A DNA stretch of 64,000 nucleotides, taken from positions 38,873-102,872 of the forward strand of contig JAIBAF010000004.1 in the NCBI GenBank assembly GCA_019695335.1. The letters are read 5' to 3'. Positions 52,777 through 61,268 of this stretch are shown piece by piece. The stretch is from a bacterium. GTDB lineage: Bacteria; CLD3; SB21. A program made the translations under genes and the position numbers. Position 1 is the stretch's first letter; each line of letters starts with the position of its first letter. Below the pieces are notes generated by a model, which saw only the letters and a program-made list of their open reading frames with translations, searched no databases and was not told the origin of the DNA.

Positions 52777-55170
52777 TTATTCGTATTTCAAAATTTCTGC
52801 AGGATTCGAGGTCGCTGCTTTCAATGCCTGACCGCTTACAGTCAAAAAGGCAATCAATAATGCCATAAGGGCTGCAATGACAAAGATATCCACAGTCACG
52901 GGAGTTCGATACGCAAAATCCTGTAACCAACGGCTCATAAAAAAGTACGCCGCCGGCCACGCAATGATATTGGCAAGAACAACCAGCAGCGTGAATTCTT
53001 TAGACAATAAAGCAATTAAACGCGGCACGCTTGCGCCTAATATTTTACGGATACCGATTTCTTTTGTCCGTTGTTCAGCAGAATACGACGCTAATCCGAA
53101 AAGCCCCAGGCAAGCAATACCGATAGCCAGAATGGAAAAATAAAGAAACAAGTCGGATAATCGTTCCTCTGATCGATAGAATTTTTCAAATTCCTGATCA
53201 ATGAAAGAATATTCAAAAGGGCGATCTGGAGCAAATTGCTTCCAAACCGATTCGAGTGAAGTCATCGTTTCAGATATTCCTGAACTGTGTATACGGATCG
53301 AAACAACTCGATGCCAGAATGACTGGATACGAATCACCAGCGGTTCAATTTGTTCTTTCATCGACCGGAAATGAAAATCTCTGACCAAACCGATCACACG
53401 CCCTTTAAGAGGCGGTGTTTCATTCAGTAATGTAATTTCCTTGCCGAGCGGTTCGGTCCATCCAAGTTGTAACGCTGCGGTTTCGTTGAGGATAAAAGCT
53501 TCGCTGGCATCTGTAGCGATACTTTCCGAAAAATCGCGGCCGCTGGAAATTTCAATTCCATACGTTTTGACAAACTCATGATCAGTAATCACCGTCGACC
53601 AAAATAAATTATCGCCTTCATTGGCACCTTCCGCATGATACGTTTGGTGAAATTGACCGCGGCCCGGAACAGATGAAGCCGCCGACATATCGACAATGGA
53701 CGGATTTTTAAGCAGCTCCTGTTTAAAAGCCTCGTATTGTTTTTTAATTCCTTCAGACAGCGGCATCACAACGATTTGATCATTAGCCAGATCGAGTTTG
53801 GAATTCTGCATAAATTGTAACTGCCTATGAACGACCAATGTCGCAATCATCAGGGCGATTGAAATTGTAAACTGGGCCATAATCAAAATGCGCCGCAATC
53901 CTGTACGCGACTTCATTTTAAAATTGCCTTTTAAAATTGAAGCCGGACGAAATGAGGACAAAAACAGTGAGGGATATCCTCCGGCAACAGACGCTACTAT
54001 CATCAGCACGATTGATAATATGGCCCACTCCAATCCGGAGATACTAGAGCTCAATGTGTACTGACGCCCAGACAAATCGTTGAATGCCGGAATAAGCAAT
54101 TCCACCCATAATAATGACAATGCAAAAGATACCGCACAATACAAAGTTGACTCCCCAAAAAATTGACGGATCAACTGGCCACGTTGTGCCCCTACAACTT
54201 TTCGTAAGCCTACTTCTTTTAAACGCGCGCCTGACCGGGCAATCGAAAGGTTCGTAAAATTGATGCATGACAATAGCAATACAAAAAACCCTACCATTGC
54301 AAAAATATAAATATTTTTAATGTCGCTATTGGTGGGAGTATCACCGTTTTTAAGGTTGGACTTTAGGTGAATATCCATAAGCGGCTGAAGCCCAAGTTTC
54401 AATTTTTTATTTTCAGGCGCTTCGACATTTTTATCCAGAAAAGCCCGGAAAGGAGTTTCCAATTCGGCCGGCGATAAATTTTCAGGCAGCAATACGTACG
54501 TATTAAATGACCACATCACCCAGTCATTGAGCACCCGTTCCTTTAACAAGTATCTCAGAATTTCCTGTAATGAAAGGAAGGAGGCAAGACAGTCGAATTG
54601 AAGATGAGAGGTTTTTGGAATATCTTTCATTACTCCAGTTACTTTCATATCGTACTGATTTTCATAACGAACAATTTTACCGACAGGATCCTTATCGCCG
54701 AAATATTTTTTGGCCATTGTTTCAGTCAGCACGATTGAAAACGGTTCAGACAAAGCGGTCTTCGGATCCCCCGTAATCAACGGAAAAGAAAACATTTCGA
54801 ACACGCCGTGATCGGTAAAATAAAACGCGTCTTCTCTGAACGGTTGATCCCCGATTGTTAAGATGGGTTTTGTTGCGTAGAATCGTACGACCGATTCTAT
54901 CCCGGGAATATCGTTTTTGAGCGTTGCGCCTACACCGGTTGGTAATGCCGGAGCGCTGACAAAATTACTTTCATCTTGTCTTTCATAATACATCCGGTAA
55001 ATGCGGGAGCCTTTTTCGTGAAACGCATCATAGCGGATTTCCTCTTTCACATACATAAAGATCAAAATAAACGCGGCCAGGCCGACGCTTAATCCGGCGA
55101 TATTGATAAACGAATATGTCTTCTGCTTCCATAAATTGCGCACGGCAATTTTGAAATAGTTTCGGAACAT
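52777..55170 (-). CDS. Double-module MacB/FtsX permease, array member 4
   Basis: A 797-residue permease; coupling loops KEVGLRKVVGA at 318-328 and TKEIGIRKILGA at 702-713, end NPAEILKYE. The first periplasmic domain has KKYFGDKDPVGK, and the second has VIGLVRDFHFRSMKEQIEP. AAGGAGAAT lies upstream of the ATG in the leader shared with member 3. The periplasmic domains differ strongly from those of members 2 and 5, while the membrane and coupling parts stay alike. That suggests different periplasmic partners for a common mechanism. Confidence 0.93.
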   Translation of the reverse strand: MFRNYFKIAVRNLWKQKTYSFINIAGLSVGLAAFILIFMYVKEEIRYDAFHEKGSRIYRMYYERQDESNFVSAPALPTGVGATLKNDIPGIESVVRFYATKPILTIGDQPFREDAFYFTDHGVFEMFSFPLITGDPKTALSEPFSIVLTETMAKKYFGDKDPVGKIVRYENQYDMKVTGVMKDIPKTSHLQFDCLASFLSLQEILRYLLKERVLNDWVMWSFNTYVLLPENLSPAELETPFRAFLDKNVEAPENKKLKLGLQPLMDIHLKSNLKNGDTPTNSDIKNIYIFAMVGFFVLLLSCINFTNLSIARSGARLKEVGLRKVVGAQRGQLIRQFFGESTLYCAVSFALSLLWVELLIPAFNDLSGRQYTLSSSISGLEWAILSIVLMIVASVAGGYPSLFLSSFRPASILKGNFKMKSRTGLRRILIMAQFTISIALMIATLVVHRQLQFMQNSKLDLANDQIVVMPLSEGIKKQYEAFKQELLKNPSIVDMSAASSVPGRGQFHQTYHAEGANEGDNLFWSTVITDHEFVKTYGIEISSGRDFSESIATDASEAFILNETAALQLGWTEPLGKEITLLNETPPLKGRVIGLVRDFHFRSMKEQIEPLVIRIQSFWHRVVSIRIHSSGISETMTSLESVWKQFAPDRPFEYSFIDQEFEKFYRSEERLSDLFLYFSILAIGIACLGLFGLASYSAEQRTKEIGIRKILGASVPRLIALLSKEFTLLVVLANIIAWPAAYFFMSRWLQDFAYRTPVTVDIFVIAALMALLIAFLTVSGQALKAATSNPAEILKYE

Positions 55171-55197
55171 GCAAATTCTCCTTATTAAAATGGAAAC

Positions 55198-55258
55198 GGG
55201 AGAACGGAATGCATTTGATCTCGAAATTACAATCTATGCATTGGCCGTCCGTTCACCC
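55198..55258. promoter_or_regulatory. Leader hairpin before array member 4
   Basis: Imperfect inverted repeat: GGGAGAACGGA and ATGCAT (55198-55214) pair with ATGCAT, a 6-base bulge, and TCCGTTC plus CCC (55236-55258). It occupies the same place as the hairpin before member 3 and shares its GGGAGAACGG arm. It lies inside the 133-base gap between members 5 and 4. Confidence 0.5.
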
Positions 55259-55303
55259 TGATTCAATAGTTGAATACGTTTTCCATCCTTAGACAAGGTC
55301 CGT

Positions 55304-57697
55304 CTATTCGTATTTCAAAGTTTTTACGGGATTAGAAGTAGCGGCTTTTATCGCCTGATAACTTACGGTTGCAAGAGCGATCAGCAGAGCTAATCCCATT
55401 GCTACCAGAAATGTTAAAGCGCTTAACGGCGCTTTGTAAACGAAATCAGCCTGCCATTGTTGCATCATATAATAAGCTGCCGGGCAAGCCACTATGCCCG
55501 CAATGATCACCAGCTTGACAAAATCCTTTGATAACAAAGTCACGATACCACCCACGCTCGCACCCAGTACTTTTCGGATACCTATTTCTTTTGTGCGCTG
55601 CTCGGTCGTGAATGCAGCCAATCCGAAAAGGCCAAGGCATGCAATAAAAATTGCAAGAGACGCAAAATAAGCGAATACGCGGCCAAGTTGTTCATCGGCC
55701 CGATGTAATCGATCGAAATCGTCATTGAGGAAGTAGTAATCAAACGGGTAATCGGGAGAAAATTGATTCCACACAGATTCAATATGATTCAGAACGGATG
55801 CATATCCGTCGGTAGCAATGCGAAGGGAAATAAAATTTAAATTTTCTAACGGCCGCATGTTGATGGCCAACGGCGTTACTTCCTCCCTGAATGAAAATAA
55901 TTGAAAATCCTTAGTTACTCCGACAATGACGCCTTTAATAACCTGACCGCCCCAATTCGTTTTAACGGATTTGCCCAGAGCCATCTCCGGAGATTTCCAC
56001 CCGGCTTCACGTAAAAATGTTTCGTTGACCAGAAATGCATCAGTGGCATCGGAAGGACGCATGTCATCGAAGTTACGCCCGGCAACCAACGGAATGCCGT
56101 ACGTTTGCAGAAAATAATAATCTACAAAATAGCGGTGTAATCCTAGTTCTTCAGGTAATCCCTCGACTATATAGTCATTACCATTTCCGGAACGAGCCGG
56201 CACCTGCTCAGTCATCGTCATATTTTGCACGCCTGCGTTGTTCAGCATAGCCGTACGAAATGCTGCTACGTTCTGACGAATGCCGTCATTAACCGGCAAA
56301 ATGACAATCTGATCACGATCAAAACCAAGATTAAATCGACGAATCAACTGCATTTGATCCGATACAGCCAGTGTTCCAATAATCAGAATAACCGAAATTG
56401 CAAATTGGAAAATCACTAAACCTTTTCGAAACCATGCCGTCCACGCGCTTCCACTCTTCAGTTTGCCTTTCAGCACTTCAATCGGTTGAAATGCCGAAAG
56501 AAAAAATGCAGGATAACTTCCTGTGGCAAGCCCACCCGCCAAACCTGTGATTATTAAACCACCAAGCATCGGCAGATTGGAAAGAAAATCAATGGTCATG
56601 CGTTTTCCGGAAATATTATTGAAAACCGGGAGGAATAATTCAATCAATCCAAAGCTGATTATCGTCGACAAAAAGCTCAACATCAAAGCTTCACTGAGAA
56701 ATTGCCGGATCAATTGAGATCGGTATGCACCAAGCACTTTCCGCATACCGACTTCACGTGCGCGTTGGGCCGAGCGAGCCGTCGCAAGATTCATAAAATT
56801 GATACATGCGATCACCAGAATAAAAACGGCAATGGCCGAAAATATATATATATAACGCATGTCGCCATTGGGCGTTAATTCGGCCCGTAATTTAGAGTGA
56901 AGCCGAATTTCAGGCAGAGGTTGAAGACTGATCGAATACCATGGTTCTTTCATGTGTTTTTTTAAAAACGCGTCGAATCTTGATTCCATTTCCGATTTAG
57001 AAGTGCTCGACGCGAGCAACACGTACGTAAAAACCGGATCAAATCCCCAGCCTTCGATACGCCCTTTAAGGCTTGAAAACGAAGCCAGGAAATCAAATTG
57101 AATGTGCGAATTGGACGGCAAATCTTTGATAACGCCCGTTACTTCGTAACCTGTAAATTGTCCGTCGTTATTGGCGTCGATGGCCAATGTCTTGCCAAGC
57201 GCTGACTGATCGCCGAAATACTTCCGAGACATAGATTCGGTAATTACTAACGTATTGGGCCTCACAAGCGCCGTATGAGCATCGCCATTGATAAACGGAA
57301 ATGTGAATACATCGAATACGTCAGCATCAGCAAAAAAAAGATTGGGTTCATAAAAACGGTTTTCACCGTAAGCGATTACCCGTTTTTCATTCCATCCCAT
57401 TTTCCGAAAACGAACGGCGTGTTCAACTTCCCGGCTAAAATCCGTACGCATCGCCGGAGCCCAGGAAAATGCACCGTTCGCATTGGTTGGCTGTCCGTCT
57501 CCGCTGTTACTGGCTACAATCCGGTACACACGGTCCGCTTTTTCGTTAAACCGGTCGTAACTAAGTTCATCCTGAATGTATAACAGCATCAACATGCAGC
57601 ACGCCATTCCAATGGACAGACCGGTAATATTGATCAATGAATATGACTTGTGTTTCAGAAGATTGCGCAAGGCAATCTTAAAATAATTTTGGAACAT
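55304..57697 (-). CDS. Double-module MacB/FtsX permease, array member 5, with EF-hand-like loop
   Basis: A 797-residue permease; coupling loops REVGMRKVLGA at 314-324 and TKEIGIRKVLGA at 702-713, end NPVKTLKYE. In the first periplasmic domain, residues 174-185 (DANNDGQFTGYE) fit the 12-position EF-hand loop, with acidic or polar ligands at positions 1, 3, 5 and 12 and Gly at 6. This is absent from the sister proteins and suggests calcium binding. AAGGAG precedes the start at 57697. It follows the LamG-like gene by 19 bases. Confidence 0.92.
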   Translation of the reverse strand: MFQNYFKIALRNLLKHKSYSLINITGLSIGMACCMLMLLYIQDELSYDRFNEKADRVYRIVASNSGDGQPTNANGAFSWAPAMRTDFSREVEHAVRFRKMGWNEKRVIAYGENRFYEPNLFFADADVFDVFTFPFINGDAHTALVRPNTLVITESMSRKYFGDQSALGKTLAIDANNDGQFTGYEVTGVIKDLPSNSHIQFDFLASFSSLKGRIEGWGFDPVFTYVLLASSTSKSEMESRFDAFLKKHMKEPWYSISLQPLPEIRLHSKLRAELTPNGDMRYIYIFSAIAVFILVIACINFMNLATARSAQRAREVGMRKVLGAYRSQLIRQFLSEALMLSFLSTIISFGLIELFLPVFNNISGKRMTIDFLSNLPMLGGLIITGLAGGLATGSYPAFFLSAFQPIEVLKGKLKSGSAWTAWFRKGLVIFQFAISVILIIGTLAVSDQMQLIRRFNLGFDRDQIVILPVNDGIRQNVAAFRTAMLNNAGVQNMTMTEQVPARSGNGNDYIVEGLPEELGLHRYFVDYYFLQTYGIPLVAGRNFDDMRPSDATDAFLVNETFLREAGWKSPEMALGKSVKTNWGGQVIKGVIVGVTKDFQLFSFREEVTPLAINMRPLENLNFISLRIATDGYASVLNHIESVWNQFSPDYPFDYYFLNDDFDRLHRADEQLGRVFAYFASLAIFIACLGLFGLAAFTTEQRTKEIGIRKVLGASVGGIVTLLSKDFVKLVIIAGIVACPAAYYMMQQWQADFVYKAPLSALTFLVAMGLALLIALATVSYQAIKAATSNPVKTLKYE

Positions 57698-57716
57698 TCC
57701 ACATCTCCTTTTCTTA

Positions 57717-58826
57717 TCAATGATTGATAACCATATCTTTCATATCCGGAAATCTTGCCTGGATTCCCCAGCCTCCAAAATCCTCTGAAACAGCCAGCCA
57801 GATTTCATTTTTACCTTTTTGAAGCGGCAAATAAATTGTATCGTAATATCCGATCGTTCCAAGAAACCGGTAATCGCGCGACAGGTAATTATTCATTCCG
57901 GCATATAGTAATTTTCCATTGCAGAAAACTTTTACACGATCGCTGAAACCGATCACCATCTTTTTGATTTGTTCTTTCTCAGAAACGGCAGTGATTTTGG
58001 CAAATGCCGTATTGAGGCTATCGGTAACACCTTGAACTCGTGCGAGATTGGCCAATCCGGTAATTTCACATTCTAGTTTGGTCCATTTAAGGTTTCCGGT
58101 AACCGTTTTATTTAATTCTGTAACATTCTCAAGCGATTTTTCAGAAATGGTATTAGAGATTTGCCACGCCATTACCGAACCCGATGGCATTTCTTTTTTG
58201 GGAGACGGAGTGCCTTTGAGCGGTTGGTTTTCCGATTTAGTAAATTGAAAATTCGCGAAGTAGGCGCCGGTAAAATTACTGTTCGTTAAACCGACGCTCC
58301 CGGAACGAACCGGCATTTTCATTTCGTCAATGAAGATCGCTGGTTTTTCCATATCCTGAATGTAAACTTCCGCCTGAGTGCCTGATACGGCAATTTTGAT
58401 GTGCATCCATTGATTGAAAACATATTTAACCGGATGACCGTATCCTTCGCCGTAATAGAGCTGCCACGCCGGTATGTCATTGAATACCGGTGTATATTGA
58501 TTCGCATCAGGATTACCTGATTGGTGTGGCCGGATATAGAAATTTTCATAATTTTTCGGATCTTGAACTCTCCATACCGCGCCCATAAATCCCCGTTCTC
58601 CGGTAACGGCAATATCAAATTCAATCGTACCATTTGTAAAATCAGCATCGGCAACTCCTGCGCCAGCGCCTTTCAAATACAAAGCTTTTTGCCCGAGGTA
58701 ATCGACGATTTTAAATTCTTGGCCCGCAATTTCCCACCGCGGCGAATCGAATGGAATAACCTGCGCCTTAGCTGAAAATGAAATCAGTGTCAAAGTAAAA
58801 AAGCACAAAAATAGATTTCTAAACAT
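57717..58826 (-). CDS. Secreted LamG/DUF1080-like beta-sandwich protein
   Basis: A 369-residue protein with a signal peptide (ending FSAKAQ). A concanavalin-like beta-sandwich at about 25-200 (GTIEFDIAVTGERGFMGAVW, WMHIKIAVSGTQAEVYI) is followed by a smaller beta domain (about 215-369, with ISEKSLENVTEL and a final jelly-roll-like stretch including YLPLQKGKNEIWLAVS). No catalytic residues are recognised. It may bind carbohydrate or protein at the cell surface. It lies in the middle of the permease row, 19 and 35 bases from its neighbours, and is probably co-transcribed with them. Confidence 0.8.
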   Translation of the reverse strand: MFRNLFLCFFTLTLISFSAKAQVIPFDSPRWEIAGQEFKIVDYLGQKALYLKGAGAGVADADFTNGTIEFDIAVTGERGFMGAVWRVQDPKNYENFYIRPHQSGNPDANQYTPVFNDIPAWQLYYGEGYGHPVKYVFNQWMHIKIAVSGTQAEVYIQDMEKPAIFIDEMKMPVRSGSVGLTNSNFTGAYFANFQFTKSENQPLKGTPSPKKEMPSGSVMAWQISNTISEKSLENVTELNKTVTGNLKWTKLECEITGLANLARVQGVTDSLNTAFAKITAVSEKEQIKKMVIGFSDRVKVFCNGKLLYAGMNNYLSRDYRFLGTIGYYDTIYLPLQKGKNEIWLAVSEDFGGWGIQARFPDMKDMVINH

Positions 58827-58861
58827 ACATCCTCTCAGATTTGGATTTGTTTGTGTGTATT

Positions 58862-61237
58862 TTATTCGTATTTCAGAGCACTTACGGGATTGGCATTTGC
58901 CGCCCGCATGGACAACGCGCTGACCGTGATGAAGGCCAAAGCAAGACTGACAACGGTCGCTAATAAAAAAATACCTATACCTACTGAAATTCTATACGCA
59001 AAATCCTCGAGCCAAACGGACATAGTATAATACGCAATCGGCCACGCAACGACGTTAGCGGTTACAACAAGCTTCATGAAATCTTTGGACATTTCGACAA
59101 CAATTCCCGGAACGGTAGCGCCTAATACTTTACGAATACCGATTTCTTTTGTTCTCTGCTGGGTCGCGAACGATGCCAGCGCAAGCAATCCGAGGCACGC
59201 AATAAACACTGACATAGCCGCAAAGATCATCACAGTGGCGCTGAATTTTTCGTCAGCACGATATTGACGATCGAGATCGTCGTTCAGGAAAAAATATTCA
59301 CACGGACGCGTCGGTAAAACTTTTTTCCAAATACTCTGGATCGCCGTGACGGCATCGGACGCACGGTTCATATCAACCCGTATCGAAACATAACCATTCC
59401 ATGACGGCCAAATGGCCAAAACAAGTGGTTCGATCGTTTCATGCAGAGAATTAAAATGGAAATCGTTGATCACGCCGATAATCCGTCCATCCTCGTTCAT
59501 CGCAAACCGTTTTCCGATGGCATCTTGCGCTGACGACCATCCGGATTGTCGCACAGCCGCTTCATTGACGATAAAACTTGTTTTCCAATCAGCTTGTGAA
59601 TCGTTAAAAAAATCGCGACCGGCCAGAATTTTAGATTGATAGGTTTTGACAAAATCCGGATCGACGGTAAGTAAATTGATTCCCAGCGATTCATCGTCAT
59701 TCATCCCTTCAGTCCAATAGCTCATGTGCGTGGACATTCGCCCCGGAATATCGCCGGTCGCCGTCACACTCAGGATCGACGATTCGGAAATTAATTCTTT
59801 TTTGAGCGTTTCGTAGCGATCCTGAACAAGTTTGTCCCACAAAAACGGAACTACAACGATTTGTTCTTTTTCAAACCCGAGATTCTGCGATCGTACAAAT
59901 TGAAGTTGTTGGTAAACGACGCCTGTTCCGATCATCAAAGCTACCGCGGCTGTAAATTGGAAAATGATCAGTACTTTCCGAACCCCGAGAGTCGAACGGT
60001 TTGCTAAACCGCTACGCCCTTTTAAGGATTCCGAAGGTTTTAATCCGGACAAATAGAGCGCCGGATAAATTCCCGCCAGCAAACCTACTGTCATAACCAG
60101 CAGCACGACTATCAATGCCATTACTGGATTTGACAGCCATTGCAACGAAAGATCTTTGCCTGTAAAAGAATTAAAATAAGGTAAAACCCATTCAACCAGA
60201 CCCAATGCAATTAGAAACGATATCGCACAAAGCAAGATGCTTTCTCCCAGATATTGCCGAATCAATTCGCCGCGGCCGGCACCGACGACTTTACGTAAAC
60301 CGATTTCTTTCATACGATGCATCGAGCGTGCTGTCGCCATATTCATATAATTAATGCAAGCCAACAGAAGGACGAAAAAAGCGATGGCGGAAAAAATATA
60401 CGTGTTCTGAAGACTGCCGTTTGGCTCGAGTTCATTCTTCAGATGTGAGTTTAAATGAATGCCGGTAAGCGGCTGTAAATCAAGTTGGACCGATCCTTCC
60501 GGATCGATGTACTTTTTGACAAAAAACGGCAGTTGTTGCTCCAGACTGTACCTGAAAGCCGCATCGTGCAATTTGATATAGGTATAATAAATGTTATTAC
60601 GCCACGTGTTCAATTGCCGTTCCGGCGCCATGGCTTTCCACGTTGCAAACGATGCAAGAAAATCAAAATGAAAATGTGAATTTGTCGGCATATCCTGAAC
60701 CACGCCGGCCACGGTCAGCGGAATCGAGTCACGGATCATCAGAATTTGACCGACGGCATTCTGATCACCAAAATATTTTTTAGCGGCCGATGCACTTAAG
60801 ACGACCGTATTAGGTCTTTCTTGAGCGGCCGATGGTTTTTCCTCGATCCATTCAAATGAAAAAATTTTGAAAATATCCGGATCAGCAAAAAAGAAACTGT
60901 TTTCCTGAAATTGACGATCACCTGAACGAACATTGCCAATGAATTTGAATAACCGGCCGGAAGCCTCGATTTCACTGAAATCGCTCTTCAATGTCGGAGC
61001 AAGTAATGGAGCAGTACGGGCAAAATTAGATGTGGGATCTAATTGGAGATAATTGACCACACGGTAAATTTTATTATTCTCCGAATGGAATTGATCGTAA
61101 GAAAATTCATGTTGAATGTACATCACCATCAGCGTACACACGGCAAGGCCTACCGAAAGTCCAAAAATATTGATCAAACTGTAATGTTTGTGCTTAACAA
61201 GATTTCGGAAAGCAATTTTCAGATAATTGTCGAACAT
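58862..61237 (-). CDS. Double-module MacB/FtsX permease, array member 6
   Basis: A 791-residue permease; coupling loops KEIGLRKVVGA at 310-320 and TKEIGIRKVLGA at 696-707, end NPVSALKYE. The second periplasmic domain holds IIGVINDFHFNSLHETIEP. AAAGG is 8 bases upstream of the ATG. It is separated by 31 bases from member 7 and by 35 from the LamG-like gene. Its first periplasmic domain is shorter than in member 1 by roughly ten residues. Confidence 0.93.
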   Translation of the reverse strand: MFDNYLKIAFRNLVKHKHYSLINIFGLSVGLAVCTLMVMYIQHEFSYDQFHSENNKIYRVVNYLQLDPTSNFARTAPLLAPTLKSDFSEIEASGRLFKFIGNVRSGDRQFQENSFFFADPDIFKIFSFEWIEEKPSAAQERPNTVVLSASAAKKYFGDQNAVGQILMIRDSIPLTVAGVVQDMPTNSHFHFDFLASFATWKAMAPERQLNTWRNNIYYTYIKLHDAAFRYSLEQQLPFFVKKYIDPEGSVQLDLQPLTGIHLNSHLKNELEPNGSLQNTYIFSAIAFFVLLLACINYMNMATARSMHRMKEIGLRKVVGAGRGELIRQYLGESILLCAISFLIALGLVEWVLPYFNSFTGKDLSLQWLSNPVMALIVVLLVMTVGLLAGIYPALYLSGLKPSESLKGRSGLANRSTLGVRKVLIIFQFTAAVALMIGTGVVYQQLQFVRSQNLGFEKEQIVVVPFLWDKLVQDRYETLKKELISESSILSVTATGDIPGRMSTHMSYWTEGMNDDESLGINLLTVDPDFVKTYQSKILAGRDFFNDSQADWKTSFIVNEAAVRQSGWSSAQDAIGKRFAMNEDGRIIGVINDFHFNSLHETIEPLVLAIWPSWNGYVSIRVDMNRASDAVTAIQSIWKKVLPTRPCEYFFLNDDLDRQYRADEKFSATVMIFAAMSVFIACLGLLALASFATQQRTKEIGIRKVLGATVPGIVVEMSKDFMKLVVTANVVAWPIAYYTMSVWLEDFAYRISVGIGIFLLATVVSLALAFITVSALSMRAANANPVSALKYE

Positions 61238-61268
61238 GTCTTTAACCTTTGTCTTTTATGCTGCATTT

